This document shows positions 21,655 through 34,056 of a stretch of 64,000 bases of DNA, one piece after another. The stretch is from Isoetes taiwanensis. Lineage: Eukaryota > Streptophyta > Lycopodiopsida > Isoetales > Isoetaceae. The stretch spans positions 374,001 to 438,000 of the forward strand of contig JAJEKV010000231.1 in NCBI GenBank assembly GCA_021234155.1, in the 5' to 3' direction. Position 1 is the first letter of the stretch, and every line of letters begins with the position of its first letter. The notes beneath the pieces were generated by a model, which was not told the origin of the DNA, made no database searches, and was given only the letters and a program-made list of their open reading frames with translations. The position numbers were made by a program, and so were the translations under genes.

Positions 21655-23934
21655 TCAGCTTTGCACAAAACTTTGATGGATCTTCCAAAGGTGGAATCCA
21701 TAACCGATGCGTACAAGAACCAGTTCAAATAACATGTGGATGATGCTTGTAAGATGAACTTTTGACCCTGGGATCTCTGTCCAGTTAACAGCCACTTCCA
21801 TAATAGGAATATGCAGCCTCTTACATAAATAAACTAATTCAACGTCAAAACACCACCTGCTTTAATCCACTTATAAGTTTACGCTTGATTAAACCATGCA
21901 AACTAACTCCAAACTCTTACCTCTTCAGACGCATATTTTGGAATAACTGACGAGCTGCAGCTCGAGTAAACATCTTGAAACCACACTGTTGTTGCACCAT
22001 GAAGTTTAGAAAACATTTCAAAATATTATCAACCAGATACTAGATGGGATACCTGTGTATCTCGTACACCAGACCCAGCAACCAGAAGGACACACATATG
22101 AAAACCTTTCATCAAAAGGTTACGATACCACGAGCGCTGAGATAAAAGTCCTATTTAGTTTAATATGGCCAAGGGATCATAAAGACCATTTTGCGTACCG
22201 TACCGTTGCCAGTGCCTGTTTCTCCATATGTGCACGTGAACCGAATGCAGTTATTGGGATTCCACTCAGTTCTGAAGCAGAATTCTTACTTGCAGTAATG
22301 CCAGTTCTCTGGACTGGATGACTCTCGGCAAAATTCCATACCTAGAAATATGACAAACATTGAACCATCTTGTAAACCAACATGTCGAAAGACCACACAA
22401 TATGGAGCCATAACATCTATGAAACAATTACATGTTTTTCTAGTTTTGCCAAGTCCGTAATCTTTGTGGCTCCATCAGCATCCAACATCAATAATAGCTC
22501 CCCACGTGAACAAAGCATTCCCTACTTGGGTTTCACGGCAGCAATGGGATAACATGAATAGAACTGTCAATATTTTACTGTTAACACAAAGAGCATACCT
22601 TCTTGATTGCTGCACCTTTCCCAAAATTAGCCCCTTGTTTAATGACTCTCACTATATCAAGCTTGAACTTCTTCACGTACTCGAATGCAACCTTTACAGT
22701 GTTGTCTGTACTTCCATCATCGACAATTATAATCTGACAAGAAAATCACCAATGTTTTCGACCTTTACGTACATATTGGCCTGAGATAGATAGATCCCAG
22801 AAAGGACAAAAAACTTTTACCTCATAGGTGAAATTTTTATCTTCTCGTGCCCGTCTCTGGAGATACCTGTATGCCATCTGAAACTGTAAGCCTGAGTGAA
22901 TTCTTTGAAATAATGCAAATAATTAAAGTGTAAATAACCTGATTGTTTCGTCCAGGGTTCCTGGAAGTCTGGTTTCCTCATTATAGGCTGGTATAATAAG
23001 TGAGATGTACTTTTCTGGAGGGTTATAAATTGATGGACATCGCACCTGATAATAACAAGTTCCAGTTGAAAAAAAGGATAGAACCAACCTGTAACTAGAA
23101 ATTTTAAAACAAAATCCAAGAACATGCCAAGGCTAGACAACAAATATTCTAGATGCCATATTTACAAAGTATCTACAACCAAAGATATATCTTAAATCAA
23201 ATCCAAGAACATCTCAGGGCGAGACACCACATGCATTCAAGGTGGTTGTGTGCTACATCTCAGGGTGCCAAAAATACCGCATTCAAGGTGGTTGTGCGCT
23301 ACATCTTCCTCTATCCAGATAACCTTATACAGAGTGCCCCCTTGCCTTGTCACCGATGGTTGCAACACTTAGAAAATTTGTTGAAATACTCTTTTTCTCT
23401 TGATGACTTTTACCACAGACAAAATCTTGACTTCCTTAATAGCAATCTGAAGAAATGCATAACCTTGTCCCTATCATGACTTTTGGGAATTTTAATTTTT
23501 TTAGTGATGACAGAATCTTGTGGAGCGAAGGTAAGGAATTGAAAGACATTGACACTAGACTTTATAAAGGTCGAATATTACCTACCAAAATGATCATAGC
23601 ATACCTTGTCAAGAGACGAAGGATCTTCCAGGAGTGGCAGTCCTGCATCTCTGCCAGACAAAGAAAATTCGTTCAAACAATGAAGTAGAACTGAAAATCA
23701 TGACCTAATATGCAAAATGCAGCCTTACCCAGTCCCAAGATCCAGCTCTTGCAACCAGTGGAATAGATAGCTAAATATCCAGAGAGTCAAAAGCGAAACC
23801 TAAAACAGTTACAGGCTTAGCAAGCGAAGAATTGGGAAAAAAAAAAGAGCAGAGGCAGCTCAAGTTACCACAACAATGGGCGCGAGAAGCAAGGGTGGAA
23901 AATCCGGTAACCAGAAAGGGATTGCCATAGCCAT
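21655..23934 (-). CDS. ALG5: ALG5, dolichyl-phosphate beta-glucosyltransferase (11 exons, 349 aa)
   Basis: This host gene transfers glucose from UDP-glucose to dolichyl phosphate on the cytosolic face of the ER; Dol-P-Glc is then used to glucosylate the N-glycan precursor. Coding exons (minus): 23869-23934, 23729-23799, 23605-23650, 22939-23045, 22821-22866, 22599-22733, 22432-22521, 22204-22341, 22053-22136, 21921-21985, 21655-21856. All ten introns have GT...AG ends and the 1050-bp sum stays in frame to TGA. The product has an N-terminal membrane anchor (LLLAPIVVVSLLTLWIF, residues about 15-31). A family-2 GT-A domain follows with SLIIPAYNEETRLPGTLDE, IIIVDDGSTDNT, MLDADGATK, IPITAFGSRAH, GVRDTQCGFKMFTR, WCFDVELVYL and NWTEIPGSKV. 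The length fits the family (about 330-340 aa). The start at MAMAIPFW was chosen because it leaves the short N-terminus usual for ALG5; an in-frame ATG lies further upstream (24093). No lesion was seen. It is the only intact cellular gene in the window. Confidence 0.95.
23231..23304. repeat. Short intronic direct repeat in ALG5
   Basis: Within the intron between exons 3 and 4, GCATTCAAGGTGGTTGTG occurs near 23232 and, with one flanking change, near 23280 (about 50 bp apart), followed each time by YGCTACATCT. It is a local duplication with no visible effect on the exons. Confidence 0.7.
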
Positions 23935-24690
23935 TGTGGGGGCTATTGGCCCAGGTCGTCTTGAAAGGACGAGCTGGGCTACATCGCCGGAATAAAGAGA
24001 AGGCTTAAACCTTTGGCAAGAAGGTAGCGACGGCTTCAAGGGCAACGTTTTTTTAGAAAAGGTCAAAGTAGTTCGCCATGTGAGGACTTCCATACGCTGA
24101 AAAAACTTTGGAAATTATTTTCCCATTTTGGCCTACATTTGTATATTCCGACCCCGTTATCAGCCAAACCATACATATCCTTAAAATGTCAAAAACTGTG
24201 CAAGCCCTTCAATGGTATCATTTCTTTCATGTGCATTTTTAAGGGGGGTCAAGTCCTCATTTCCATGCATCTAATGATAGACTTGATCCCTCTGCCGCCT
24301 CTAAAACTTCCAGATCAAGGTACTCGTGTTGAAGGGAACAAAGACGACCTTCATTCCTTGGCTAGTCTTTTGTTGGAAGGAATCAAATTTTGTGGTTTGT
24401 GAAACTTAGACCCATTTATTGCCTTCAAAATTTAAAGAAAAAAAATTAGATCCATTGTGCATTTGATGGGGCAAAGTTCCAGATCTCGAATTATGAGAAT
24501 GTTCCAATCTAACTATTAAGCCTTAGACAAGTTTTCAATTTTCTTCAAAATACAACTCAAAGAAAATTTTCGACTATGTAATTCATGCTCCAAAAGATAT
24601 GCACTTGTGTTAATTATTATACAAATACCTTTGCAAGCAATATTATTATCTATGGAAGGTACTGTTATTCTCTTCCAGATTTACTTATCA
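23935..24690. other. Upstream region of ALG5, no gene recognised
   Basis: AT-rich sequence between the ALG5 start and the LINE remnants. It should contain the ALG5 promoter, but I see no TATA box convincing enough to annotate and no other coding sequence. Confidence 0.5.
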
Positions 24691-27118
24691 AGATTCGCTA
24701 TTGACATGCCTTTTAAGGCTAGGTTCCTTGCTGGTTCGAGTTAGTTGATCTGCATCCTGGCCTGCTTGTGTCGTCTTTTCTAAAGTCTATTGCAAAGGTC
24801 TTGGGGGTTCACGGTGTGCGCTCCATTGTTGGGAGTGCCAAGATTTATGTGGCTCTTCCAATGGACAAGGATTTTTTCGAGCATATAATCATTTAGAGTG
24901 GAAAGTTTTATTCTCACTTTAAGCTTCAGCTTTTGAATGCTGCAAATTTATCACGTTGGTTTTCTTCCTTCAAATTACCTTCTTCCTGCTCTATTGCTTC
25001 CAGAGCCTCTACATTCGCCGCCCCTACTAGCATACCTACTCAGCTGGTCACGAACGTCTTTCAGCTCGATGTCTATGCCCCCTCTTCCCTCCCCCCTCCC
25101 CATGTCCCCGTGTCAGCCTAATCCTGCTTATGTTCCATCTCCAAGTGCTCTGCCACCTTCAAGTTCTTCGCCACCTCAAGACACTCATGTCGCTTCTCCT
25201 AGTTCTCCTTCTCATCACCCTTATGCTTTTCCCTTCTCTTCTTCATCTCCCCCATCCCATCAATCAATGGCCGAGCTCTCTAGTCTTTCTTTGTCTTCCC
25301 CCGCTCCAGGTCTCTAGGAGATATAAATGCATCCAGCAATTTAAATGGGCTAATGAAGTTGAAAATGCTTCAGATGCTTCAAATAGTGACTCGTCATCTG
25401 CTTCAGATGCTTCTCTTAAGTCTTGATAGTGACACAGTTATGAAACCTATTGATCAACTGACAGTGACCATGTACTATGGTATGCCTCAATGTGCGCAAA
25501 AAGTTTCAAAAAGGCGAAAGAAAAAAAGTATACTAGATCCAGTTCTTTTGCCATGAATATTCTTAGTTGGAATGTAAGAGGGCTTAAGTCCTCTTTTGTA
25601 AAAGGATCTAGGGCTGCACAAGTAGTTAGGAAGCTTGCTCCACAGATTCTCTATCTGCAAGAGCATAAATGTCACAAAGGCTTTGCTGGTTTGTTAAATC
25701 TCATAGATCTGCAATATGTTGGGTTCACAAGTGTTTCTGACCAATCCCGGAGTGGCACTTTCATCTCATGGTCGATGGACACTAAGATAGTTTTCACAGT
25801 AAAGTATAAGTGAGGTAGATGGTCATTATAAATGTTTATGTCTCCAATGTGCCTAGCTAACAGATACCCATATGGGCTTCTTTGAGGAATAAATTGAAAA
25901 AATGTGGAGATATCAACATGATTGAGGATAGCGCTGGCAGGCTTGATGGCGATGAGACGTTTCAAATTTTGAGAAGGAACAATGGGGCAAGTAGTTGCTT
26001 GGGCAATGCCCTTTTGGAGATTTCAGCCTACCGGAGCTTCACTTAGTGCAATGGTGCTCATGGGGAGGCATGAGCTGCAGCTAGGCATGACATACGCATG
26101 ACTGTCATATGTTGTTTGGATTGTATCGCAAGAACTATGTTCTCCAATCTGTTTCTGACCATGATTCTCAGATTATCGTCAGCGAACTCCACATCTCGAG
26201 CTTCTGGTAAACCTGTGTTCAAACTTTATGTTTTTGTTTAAGGTCTATATTAGGAAGTCACCAGACAGCCAAGCCTAGTAGACATCTACATATCCTATCC
26301 ATATCAGGTTGTGCCGAATTGACCATAGTGAACTTGTATCAACAGATTGTTCTACTACGTCGAGGTTCATCATGAATGCTCAGTGCTTGAAGAACAAGGA
26401 TTTCATTGCTGGATGTCGTCGAGTTGTGAGTCCACGCCCCTTGATCCGAGCCCAATGAGAAGACTTGTGAATGCGTTGGCAAATATTAAGGCCTTCTCTA
26501 AAAGCAATAGGGTAGGAATTTTGTGCAGCAAGAAAAACATCTTCTGAGACCAGAAGTATAGTGAGCTCGAGCAGATTAAACTTCAGATAGGTCTTCATGC
26601 TAAGGAAGTAAAGTTGGCCAACCAGATCCAGGAATTTGAGTCTCGAAGTATCAAAGCAAATTAAAATGAAAGGAGGCCTTCGTGGCCGAGGGAGGGCGAT
26701 AGGTGCACGAAGTCTTTTTACTTGACCACATGGTTGCGTCGCCAAAGTTCGGCTCTCACCTTTATTCGCATGAAGAATGAGGTCCACGTCTCTGCCGCTG
26801 AACAAGCAAAGCAGTTTTGTGTCTCGCATTTCACATCATTGGAAAAAACTTCTCTTTTAGGAGGAGGCAATGCACATTGTATTTCCAAAAGTTAAGCCTG
26901 GCATCTCTCCTGTGCAACAGCAGGAACTCGAGGCTCCTCTCACAAAAATGGATCTAGAGTCTGCAGTATTCCTGATGGTCAAGGGTAAGTGCCAGGCACG
27001 GATGTTATATGTATTGAGTTCTTTCAGTCTTGTTTGGAGTGGATGTCTGACCTTATGTAGCAAGCATCAGGATCTATTGCAATCCCATCAGTTGGATAAG
27101 ATATTTAACATGGGTCTC
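24690..27118 (+). pseudogene. LINE family A, copy 1: ORF1 remnant, endonuclease, start of RT
   Basis: About 24800-25430 reads as a decayed LINE ORF1 with a Pro/Ser-rich stretch. At 25553 an APE-type endonuclease begins (MNILSWNVRGLKSS..., then QILYLQEHKCHK) and stays open to 25813 before decaying. The later endonuclease and linker region (to about 26700) and the N-terminal RT part (to 27100) are readable in shifting frames. The element is broken at 27118 by LINE B and continues at 33776. A second copy of the family lies at 40370-42590; both share landmarks such as KNEDFIAG-type sequence and the GATGAGAC stretch. Confidence 0.8.
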
Positions 27119-27618
27119 TCTTTTTTTTATTGAAAGCGTATTTGTATATTAATTATAAGGTATAAGTTAACAAAAAGTACTTTTTACAGGGAAGTATAAC
27201 CCTAATAGGTAGATAAGTAAAGATAGATGATAATAAAGTAAAGCACAGTTTTGATATGGAAAAAGGTATCTGATGTGACTCATATGCCTGCCTAGAAATA
27301 TGACTTGAGGTTGAAATTGCTGGTTTTTCTGCCCTTGCCTCTAACCATAACTGTGAGAATGCAGAATGCACAAAGACATGATTCTGCTTTTGCCATGTTA
27401 AGGCGACCTTTGCTCTCCTTGGCTTCGCAAAGCATACCCCTTCTTGCATCTGGATTCTGGTTGCATCAGCAATTGCAAAGGCATGGCTCCTCATGACTGT
27501 AAATATCTGGAGGACCGAACACTTTGATCCATTGTTGGTTGGCAACCGGAGCTTATATATCAGCACGAAAATAATTCCTGAAATTCCAACAAGAGAAATG
27601 TGAGAACCATAATTATAC

Positions 27619-30600
27619 TTATGCAGCAGCAATAATCCATTTAATATCATATTCAATTTGCTTGATAACAGCTTCCGGGTGAGTTATGTCACAGTTAAAT
27701 ATGAAATTATTTCTTCCCTTCCAAATTCTCCACAGAAGAATATATAACCTCCAATCACTTGGGTAGTTTGGCATAAAGAAGTCCAAAGAGTCAAGGGAGT
27801 TCAGATCATATCCCATCAGAGTAGAAGCAAGCTCGAGGACCCATTCCCACCAGGTACAGGACCGAAAAAGGTGCTCCTCGTCTTCCCTGTAACTAAGACA
27901 TCTGGGGCATACATCCGAATCGGTCATGTGAAGCATGTGCCTTTTCTGATTGGTTGCCAAAGCCTTATGCCAAAGCTGCCATATAAAGGATTTCACTTTG
28001 GGGGGGATGGGGCTGGACCACATGGATTTTAGGTTCCTGATACATCTTTCTTCCCCAATCTGCCATTTGCTGTGCAAAGAAAGCTTCTGGTTTCTCATAA
28101 AATATCCGTAAGCAGACTTAACCGTGAAACCAGCAGAACCATTATGGTTCCAATTGAGGTCCTCCTCTGTCCACCTGCCCTGGGATAACATCGTGCATAT
28201 ATTATTGTATAGCATCTCAGTGTTTTCACCTTCTTCTGCCAGCACCGAATTTCTAAAAGGGATAATTCCATGGTCATCAAACAAGTCTCTGATATGATGT
28301 AGCCCCTTACTGCTCCAAAGCTTAGCCTGTTCCGGAAAGTGGCATGCTAAACAAAGGGACGGATCATTAGTGAGGAGAGCCGGGTTCCAGAAGATCGATT
28401 GATCCATGGATAGCCCTTCCTTCCAAGTGAACATCCCTTTAACCATATTCCAAGCTCTTATCCATTTCTTAATTAAGTCTGGGATGGAATTAGGAACCGT
28501 GAAGGGAAAATAGATAGAGTGATGTAGATTTAATTTTAGCTTCCTCCATCCATAAGAGAGACACTTGCCCAAGTAATATCTGATAATTATGGAGATCGGA
28601 TGGTTAATTCTATTATAGGCTGCCTTGTAGAAATATTTGGCTGCCAAAGCCACCCCCTGCTTTTCAATATTAATGACACCCAGCCCCCCTAGGTACTTGC
28701 TTTTGCAGCATTCCTCCATAGCTACTGGTGTCCAGCATCTCTTATTCTGACCACAAGAAATAAATCTGCCAATGATACTCTGGAGCTTGGACGACACTTT
28801 CTTAGGAGCTAAGATGACAGAAGACTGATAAACATGGGAATAAGAGATAACAAAATTAGCTATAATAGCTCTGCCCTGCTTGGAGATATATTTGGAATTT
28901 AAGATGTCCACCTTTTTCTAAAATTTTTCTATAATATCAGACCAAATATCAGAGGGACTCCCTCTTAGAGCTAGGGGGATTCCTAAGATTTTAGAAGAAC
29001 TGGTGGGGAGAATATACTTACAGCCCAAGAGAGCAGTTGTTTGCTCTCCTTTTACCTGGTCTCTGGCCACTACTTTGGATTTAATGGGATTGATCTTACA
29101 GCCCGAGGCGACTCCAAATTCCTCCAGAATAGTTTGAGTAATGGAAAGGGACCTGTTATCCATGGAAACTAGAAGAAACGTGTCATCTGCAAAATGTCCA
29201 TTCAAGATTTGATCCATTTCCCCATTATCTGGGAGGGTTAGACCTTGGATCATATTAGTCCTTTTGGCCTCTTCCAATTTGTTGTGAAGGGCCTCCATTA
29301 TAATAAGAAAGAGGAAAGGAGCCAGTGGGCATCCCTGCTTGACACCCCTTTGCAGGGGGAAGAAAGGGCCACATTCTCCATTAATTAAAACTGAAGATCT
29401 GGAATTTGAAAGAATTGCTCTAAAAAGGAGAATTACCTCATTCGAGAAGCCAAGAGCACTACAACACTTGAATAGAAAGTTCCAACTAGCTGTGTCGAAA
29501 GCCTTGGTAATGTCGAGCTTTATAAGGGCTATATCCTGATTAGAGTCTTTAGCCCAATTCAGCCCTAGCACTGCTGTAACCACATTATCTAGAATGAACC
29601 TGTCTTTCAAATATGTTGCCTGAGAGGTACTGATGATTCTTTCTAACACAATCTTGAGCCTCCTGGCAATGGTACCTGAGATGATGTTATATATGACATT
29701 GGTTAGCGAGATCGGCATGTAATCAGAGAAGGTAACAGGCATATCAGTCTTAGGAATAAGCGTGATAAGACTGGTGTTTATTCTCGCATCCAGACATTTC
29801 ATATCCCTAAATTCATTAGCCAGATTGGTGAAGCACTCTCCAAGGATAGGCCAAACTTTGATAAGGAATTCTACCGGAAGCCCGTCAGGGCCCGGGCTTT
29901 TTCCTTTTTCCATATCTTTTGCTATCTGAAAGAGCTCCTCACTGGAGAAAGGCTTCTCTATACTTAAGTTTTCCTCAATACTTACCTTTGCTTGGAGATT
30001 GATGAATCCGTCCATGATGGCTTGGGGGTTGTCCTGATTGGTTCCCATAATTCTCGTGAAGTGGTCAGCAGCAGCTAATTTGATTTAGTCCTCATCTGAG
30101 ATATCTTCATCCCCAACTCTTATTTCAAAAATATGATTCTTTTTAATCCTACCTTTAGCCTTAGCAAAGAAGAATTTGGAGCTGCTTCTTTCATCATCCT
30201 TTATTTCCTTTATCTTGGCTTTGAGCCTCCATGCTTCAGCTATCTTTATCTCTTCTGCTCTAATATCATCCTTCTCCCCTTCAGGGGTATTGGGAAGCCT
30301 ATCCCTCAAATTCTGAAGGAAGGAGAGCTTGTTGAGGTGAACTGCTTTGCCCCATTCTTTAAGCCATTTCTTAATGGCTTTAGCCACTTTGATCCACCAA
30401 TACATCCAGCCTGATTTCCCAATTGGCTTGGGGAATTTAGTTAGACGCCCCTGCAATCTATCCATAAATTCTTCATGCTCGAGGAGGCTGGTGTTAAGTT
30501 TGAAATAAGTTTTCCTCTTCTTCTTGATAGAATTGCTAGCCATAATCCTCAGTTGTTGGGGATAATGATCCGAAAGAGTATAACCCTCCAAATTGTTGAC

Positions 30601-31259
30601 TCTGCTGCTGTGATTCCAGAGATTCTCTGAGAGGTAGTATCTGTCGTGGAGACACAGGGTGGGGTCTACTCTCTTATCTGTCCAACTAAAGGACTCCGGT
30701 TTAGTTCTAGCTAGAGTTAGATTATGGCCACGAATAAGCTCCATCCAGGCATCCTTTTCTTGCTTTCCAAGGGGTCTGAAATTCTTGTTCGTCATAAAAC
30801 CGTTAGTCACCATGTTGAGATCCCCCCCAGAATACATTCATCGAACTCTAAATTATCTAGACTACTTTTAACCTTCTTCCAAACCTCCACCCTTTCTACT
30901 GGATTATTATAAGCATAAATATTTACCAGAGCGAGCTTGATCCTAAGAATGGTACAGAGAAGAATCTGCCACCTGCCATCCCTACCATTAATCATATAAG
31001 TGTCAGAAATATTAAGATTATTCCTCCAAGCTATCGCAATACCTGCAGAAGAGTCGTTAGCAGGAATCGACCAAATGCTATAATTAGGAGGGAGAGTTCT
31101 ACTTATGATAACCTGATGATTAAGATCGTGAATCTTATGCTCCTGTATAAACAGAAAGTCAGGATTGAGGGAGGAGAGGCAACCCTTCAATCTATCGCTT
31201 TTAATGTTACTATTAATCCCCTGGAGGTTCCAGGTAACACAGCTGATTTCTCTGTCCAT
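27619..31259 (-). pseudogene. LINE B ORF2: endonuclease, reverse transcriptase, zf-RVT
   Basis: It starts MDREISCVTWNLQGIN (31259), an APE endonuclease with FIQEHKIH and ILGGDLNM. The RT domain (30048-28918) shows PISLTNVIYNIIS, LIKLDITKAFDTASW, GVKQGCPLAPFLF and the catalytic FADDTFLL. The C-terminal part (28911-27619) has the zf-RVT-like region FIWQLWHKALATNQ plus CPRCL...EHLFRSC. The total is about 1210 codons, normal for plant L1. I see only three lesions: a lost base in a G run (about 30823-30829) that shifts frame at ILGGD, an in-frame TAG at 30085-30087, and an in-frame TAG at 28918-28920. The protein would nick target DNA and reverse-transcribe its own RNA. Confidence 0.92.
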
Positions 31260-33077
31260 TAATACTTGTATTTACCTAAAGCCTTCCCCGCTTGAATGGT
31301 CTGCTTCCTCGGACTTGATCTGCTTGGGCCGAAGTAGAGTTTCTTTTTACCTCTGCCCTTCTTTCTGTCTACTAAATTCCATTCTCTGTCCTCCATGTCC
31401 AGAAGATCTTCAATTCTCTGCTGGGTATCTACTTCATCCCCTTGCTGATAGGAACCTGGATCCTTGGGTATAGTGAATATGAAATCACCTGTGTCTATCC
31501 TAACAAAGAGATTACCTCTTTTTCCTCCTTGTTTATAACCTTTGGTAGCCATACCTGTCTCTGATATTTTTGTTGAGAGGCATCCATAGATTCCGGAACT
31601 AGCCATTTGGAATAGCTGATGTTGAGATCCAAGAATTCATCAGCTTTAACCCCGATTTTAATCTTTTTCTTCCAATCAGAATTGGATATGCAGATCGAGG
31701 GGAAATTGGTTTGAGATATATTAACTTCTATAACCTCCCCCAGAGATTCAGAAAGGGTTGTTAAGTGGGATCGCGTCCAAAGCGCCAGAGGGAGGTTAGG
31801 GAAGGACAACCATGTCGAAGTTTGGATTTCACTTACCATTTCCGGGATGAAATTAGGGGACGAATTCATAATGTAGAATGGGGCATTGCTGATAAAGTCG
31901 AGTTTTCTCCTTAGGATGTGTTTGACACACATTTCATCTCTGCAAACAATTTGAAAGGTTTTCTTATCAAGCTTGAGTATGGAGAGAATTGGAATATGCT
32001 GGGATTTGGTAATCCAGTTCTTGACTTCCCCCTGAGTTGGGCAATTCCGTGGGAAGTGTATAAGAATAGCATTCCTGGAAAACATGTCAGTGGCAGAAAA
32101 ATCCGAAACTCCAAACAGATTGATAAAGTCCCCCCTGCTGAGTTAGTTGGTTGGGGAACAGGGGAATTACCATTCATAAGAACATTTTTATAAGAAGGTG
32201 AAGAAAAGGAACCTTTTGCCTTGTCATTTTTGCCGATTATCGGGATAGAATTGCTAATCTTGCTCTCTCCTATTTTTGTCTTCGTTATGTTCAGCGCAGA
32301 GAGCTTGACTTCCTCGCAATTGCCGCAATCACAAGAATTTACCTCCTCCGGGTTAAAGAATCCATTTGAGTCTTTGATTTTTCAAGTTTTTGCCGATTTC
32401 TTACCCCTCAGCTGGTAAACTTCTAGAGATGTTGAAATCCCTTCCAGTGGTTTGTTCAGAGCTAGACCTTACCTGAAGGATTTTCTGTGCCTCTCGATGA
32501 CGTGATCCTCGGCCTCTTCCCATCTTTTAATAAGTCTGATACTCGCATTGGAATTATCTCTTAGCCCATCCCACTGAATAATAAGGTTTTTAACCTTTGT
32601 TATCATCTCGTCCATGAATGCCCTGAATATACTGTTTTTAAGGCTGTAGCAGTCCGTTTCTGTATGCCCTTGTTTAACTGTTATCAGCTTGTATAGGGCA
32701 TTATCCAATTCCTGCACAAAACCAAAAGTGTTCCACACCCAGTCTCTGTCGTTGGCTCTTCCGTCCAAATAGTCCTTGTCAATAGCATCCATCTCTTCCC
32801 TGCATGCCAAAATCCCAACCTCCTCGTGCACTCCCATACATAAGGCTGCTGCTTTCTGCTGGTCCCTTATAATCTCTAAGCCTGTGTATAGTTCCTTCAG
32901 AATCCCCCATACTTTGTCCCTTCTGTCTTCCAGCCAAAAAATCTGTGTCCATTCATCATCTTCTTTGCTATTCTGCTTTGCTGAAGATCCCGCATTGGTC
33001 CTCATACTCTTACTGGGAAGATTGCCGAACACAGACGAGGATTGGAGCCGCTGACCAGGAAGAAGCAGAAAGACCAA
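31259..33077 (-). pseudogene. LINE B ORF1 region, frameshifted
   Basis: Three open segments in different frames occupy the ORF1 position. 33077-32469 (202 aa) is charged, probably helical, with no domain I can name. 32085-31495 (196 aa) resembles the DUF4283-type N-terminal domain of plant LINE ORF1 and Ty1-like nucleic-acid-binding proteins (MFSRNAILIHFPRN..., TWLSFPNLPLALW). 31606-31259 is a basic C-terminus (DRKKGRGKKKLYFG). ORF1 presumably binds LINE RNA. The segment at 31259 overlaps the ORF2 start by a few bases, a usual arrangement. Assignment of the first segment to the same protein is an inference. Confidence 0.65.
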
Positions 33078-33775
33078 CCGTTATCAGAAGACAACGGTCT
33101 TTTTCCTTCACTTTTCCCTTCAGAAAGGGGAATAACTGCCAATGATGGCTCCTTCCTTCCCCCGAGAAGAAGCCCAAGAATTGATAGACCGTACCCAAGA
33201 ATCTCAGAAAAAAGCAGATCCTAAGAACCCTACCCTGACCCTACCCTGACAAGCCTCCTAGATCTGGCTTGGGGCCCGAGAGAGGAACTAATTGGAAACC
33301 AGAAACCTCCAGACCACCACGTCGAGATCCCTAATATGCTGGGATGGCTGGAGATCAAAGAAGGCTGCCCAATAAAAAATTGGTTCTATCCCAAATTCCA
33401 GAGGAGCGCTCATCATAAAAAGATTTCGTCCAAATTTGTTTTCCAGGAAGGGCTGAGAGTTATGAGCCGCCACTCTTAAGGAACCTGATCTATCAAAGCA
33501 AAGAATACACAAGAAGAAAGAATTAAGCCCGAACCTACAGAACCCTACTCTGGACTGAGAATCAACTGCATTAGTAATCAAATTTTCTATAGCAACTATG
33601 GAGTCCTGATTTTCCAGGGGGGATGTTAGTAATTCCCAACCCCTGGAGAACAGCTTCAAACAAAGCCTCATCCATCGGAATTGGGGAATTCTCCCCGGAG
33701 CCAGGCGGTGAACACAAGGCGCTCAACGTTCATTTTTTTTTCGTCCCCCAAGATTTTCTATTTAACATGGGTCTC

Positions 33776-34056
33776 ATTGCCCTGATCCCTAAGTTTAAGG
33801 AGCTTATGTAATTTCGCATTGGAGGCAGATTACCTTGCTATAGTAGTGAACAAGACCACAATGAAGGCATATGCAAAAAAGTTAAAGAAGATTTTGCGCT
33901 CTCAATCAGTGAAGAACATACTAGCTTCTTCCCTGGCAGACATACTTTTTTGGATAATGTAGCTGTGGCGCATGAGGACATATATTGGGCAAAGAAAATT
34001 TATCAAAAAGTAGTGGACCTCAAGCTTGATTTCGCAAATGTGTATGATATAGTGTC
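33776..34056 (+). pseudogene. LINE family A, copy 1: RT continuation
   Basis: The plus strand resumes the RT interrupted at 27118: ALIPKFKEL, then (with shifts) FLDNVAVAHEDIYWAKK and VDLKLDFANVYD, matching the conserved plant LINE order FILDNVLLAHE...KLDFSKAYD. It ends at the 5' LTR at 34057. Confidence 0.8.

Larger units (their letters stand above)
27119..33758 (-). mobile_element. LINE B: near full-length L1-type retrotransposon, 6640 bp
   Basis: The element is bounded by an exact 17-bp target-site duplication, TATTTAACATGGGTCTC, at 27102-27118 and 33759-33775. The minus-strand 3' end is a short A-rich tail (plus-strand TCTTTTTTTTATT at 27119). It has a 5' UTR (33758-33078), ORF1 segments, ORF2 with endonuclease, RT and a zf-RVT-like end, and a 3' UTR of about 500 bp. 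It interrupts LINE family A, which resumes in sequence on the other side (ALIPKFKEL), so the insertion is later than that element. The few lesions and the intact duplication point to a fairly recent insertion. Confidence 0.93.

Noticed and set aside
24933-25317. Plus-strand Ser/Pro-rich ORFs as a separate cell-wall-type gene
   Set aside because: Their position directly upstream of the LINE endonuclease and their decay fit the ORF1 linker of LINE A better; no signal peptide or repeat typical of extensins.
25484-27118. Independent endonuclease gene of the host
   Set aside because: The APE domain is followed by LINE linker and RT remnants in the correct order and is homologous to copy 2 at 40370, so it is retroelement sequence.
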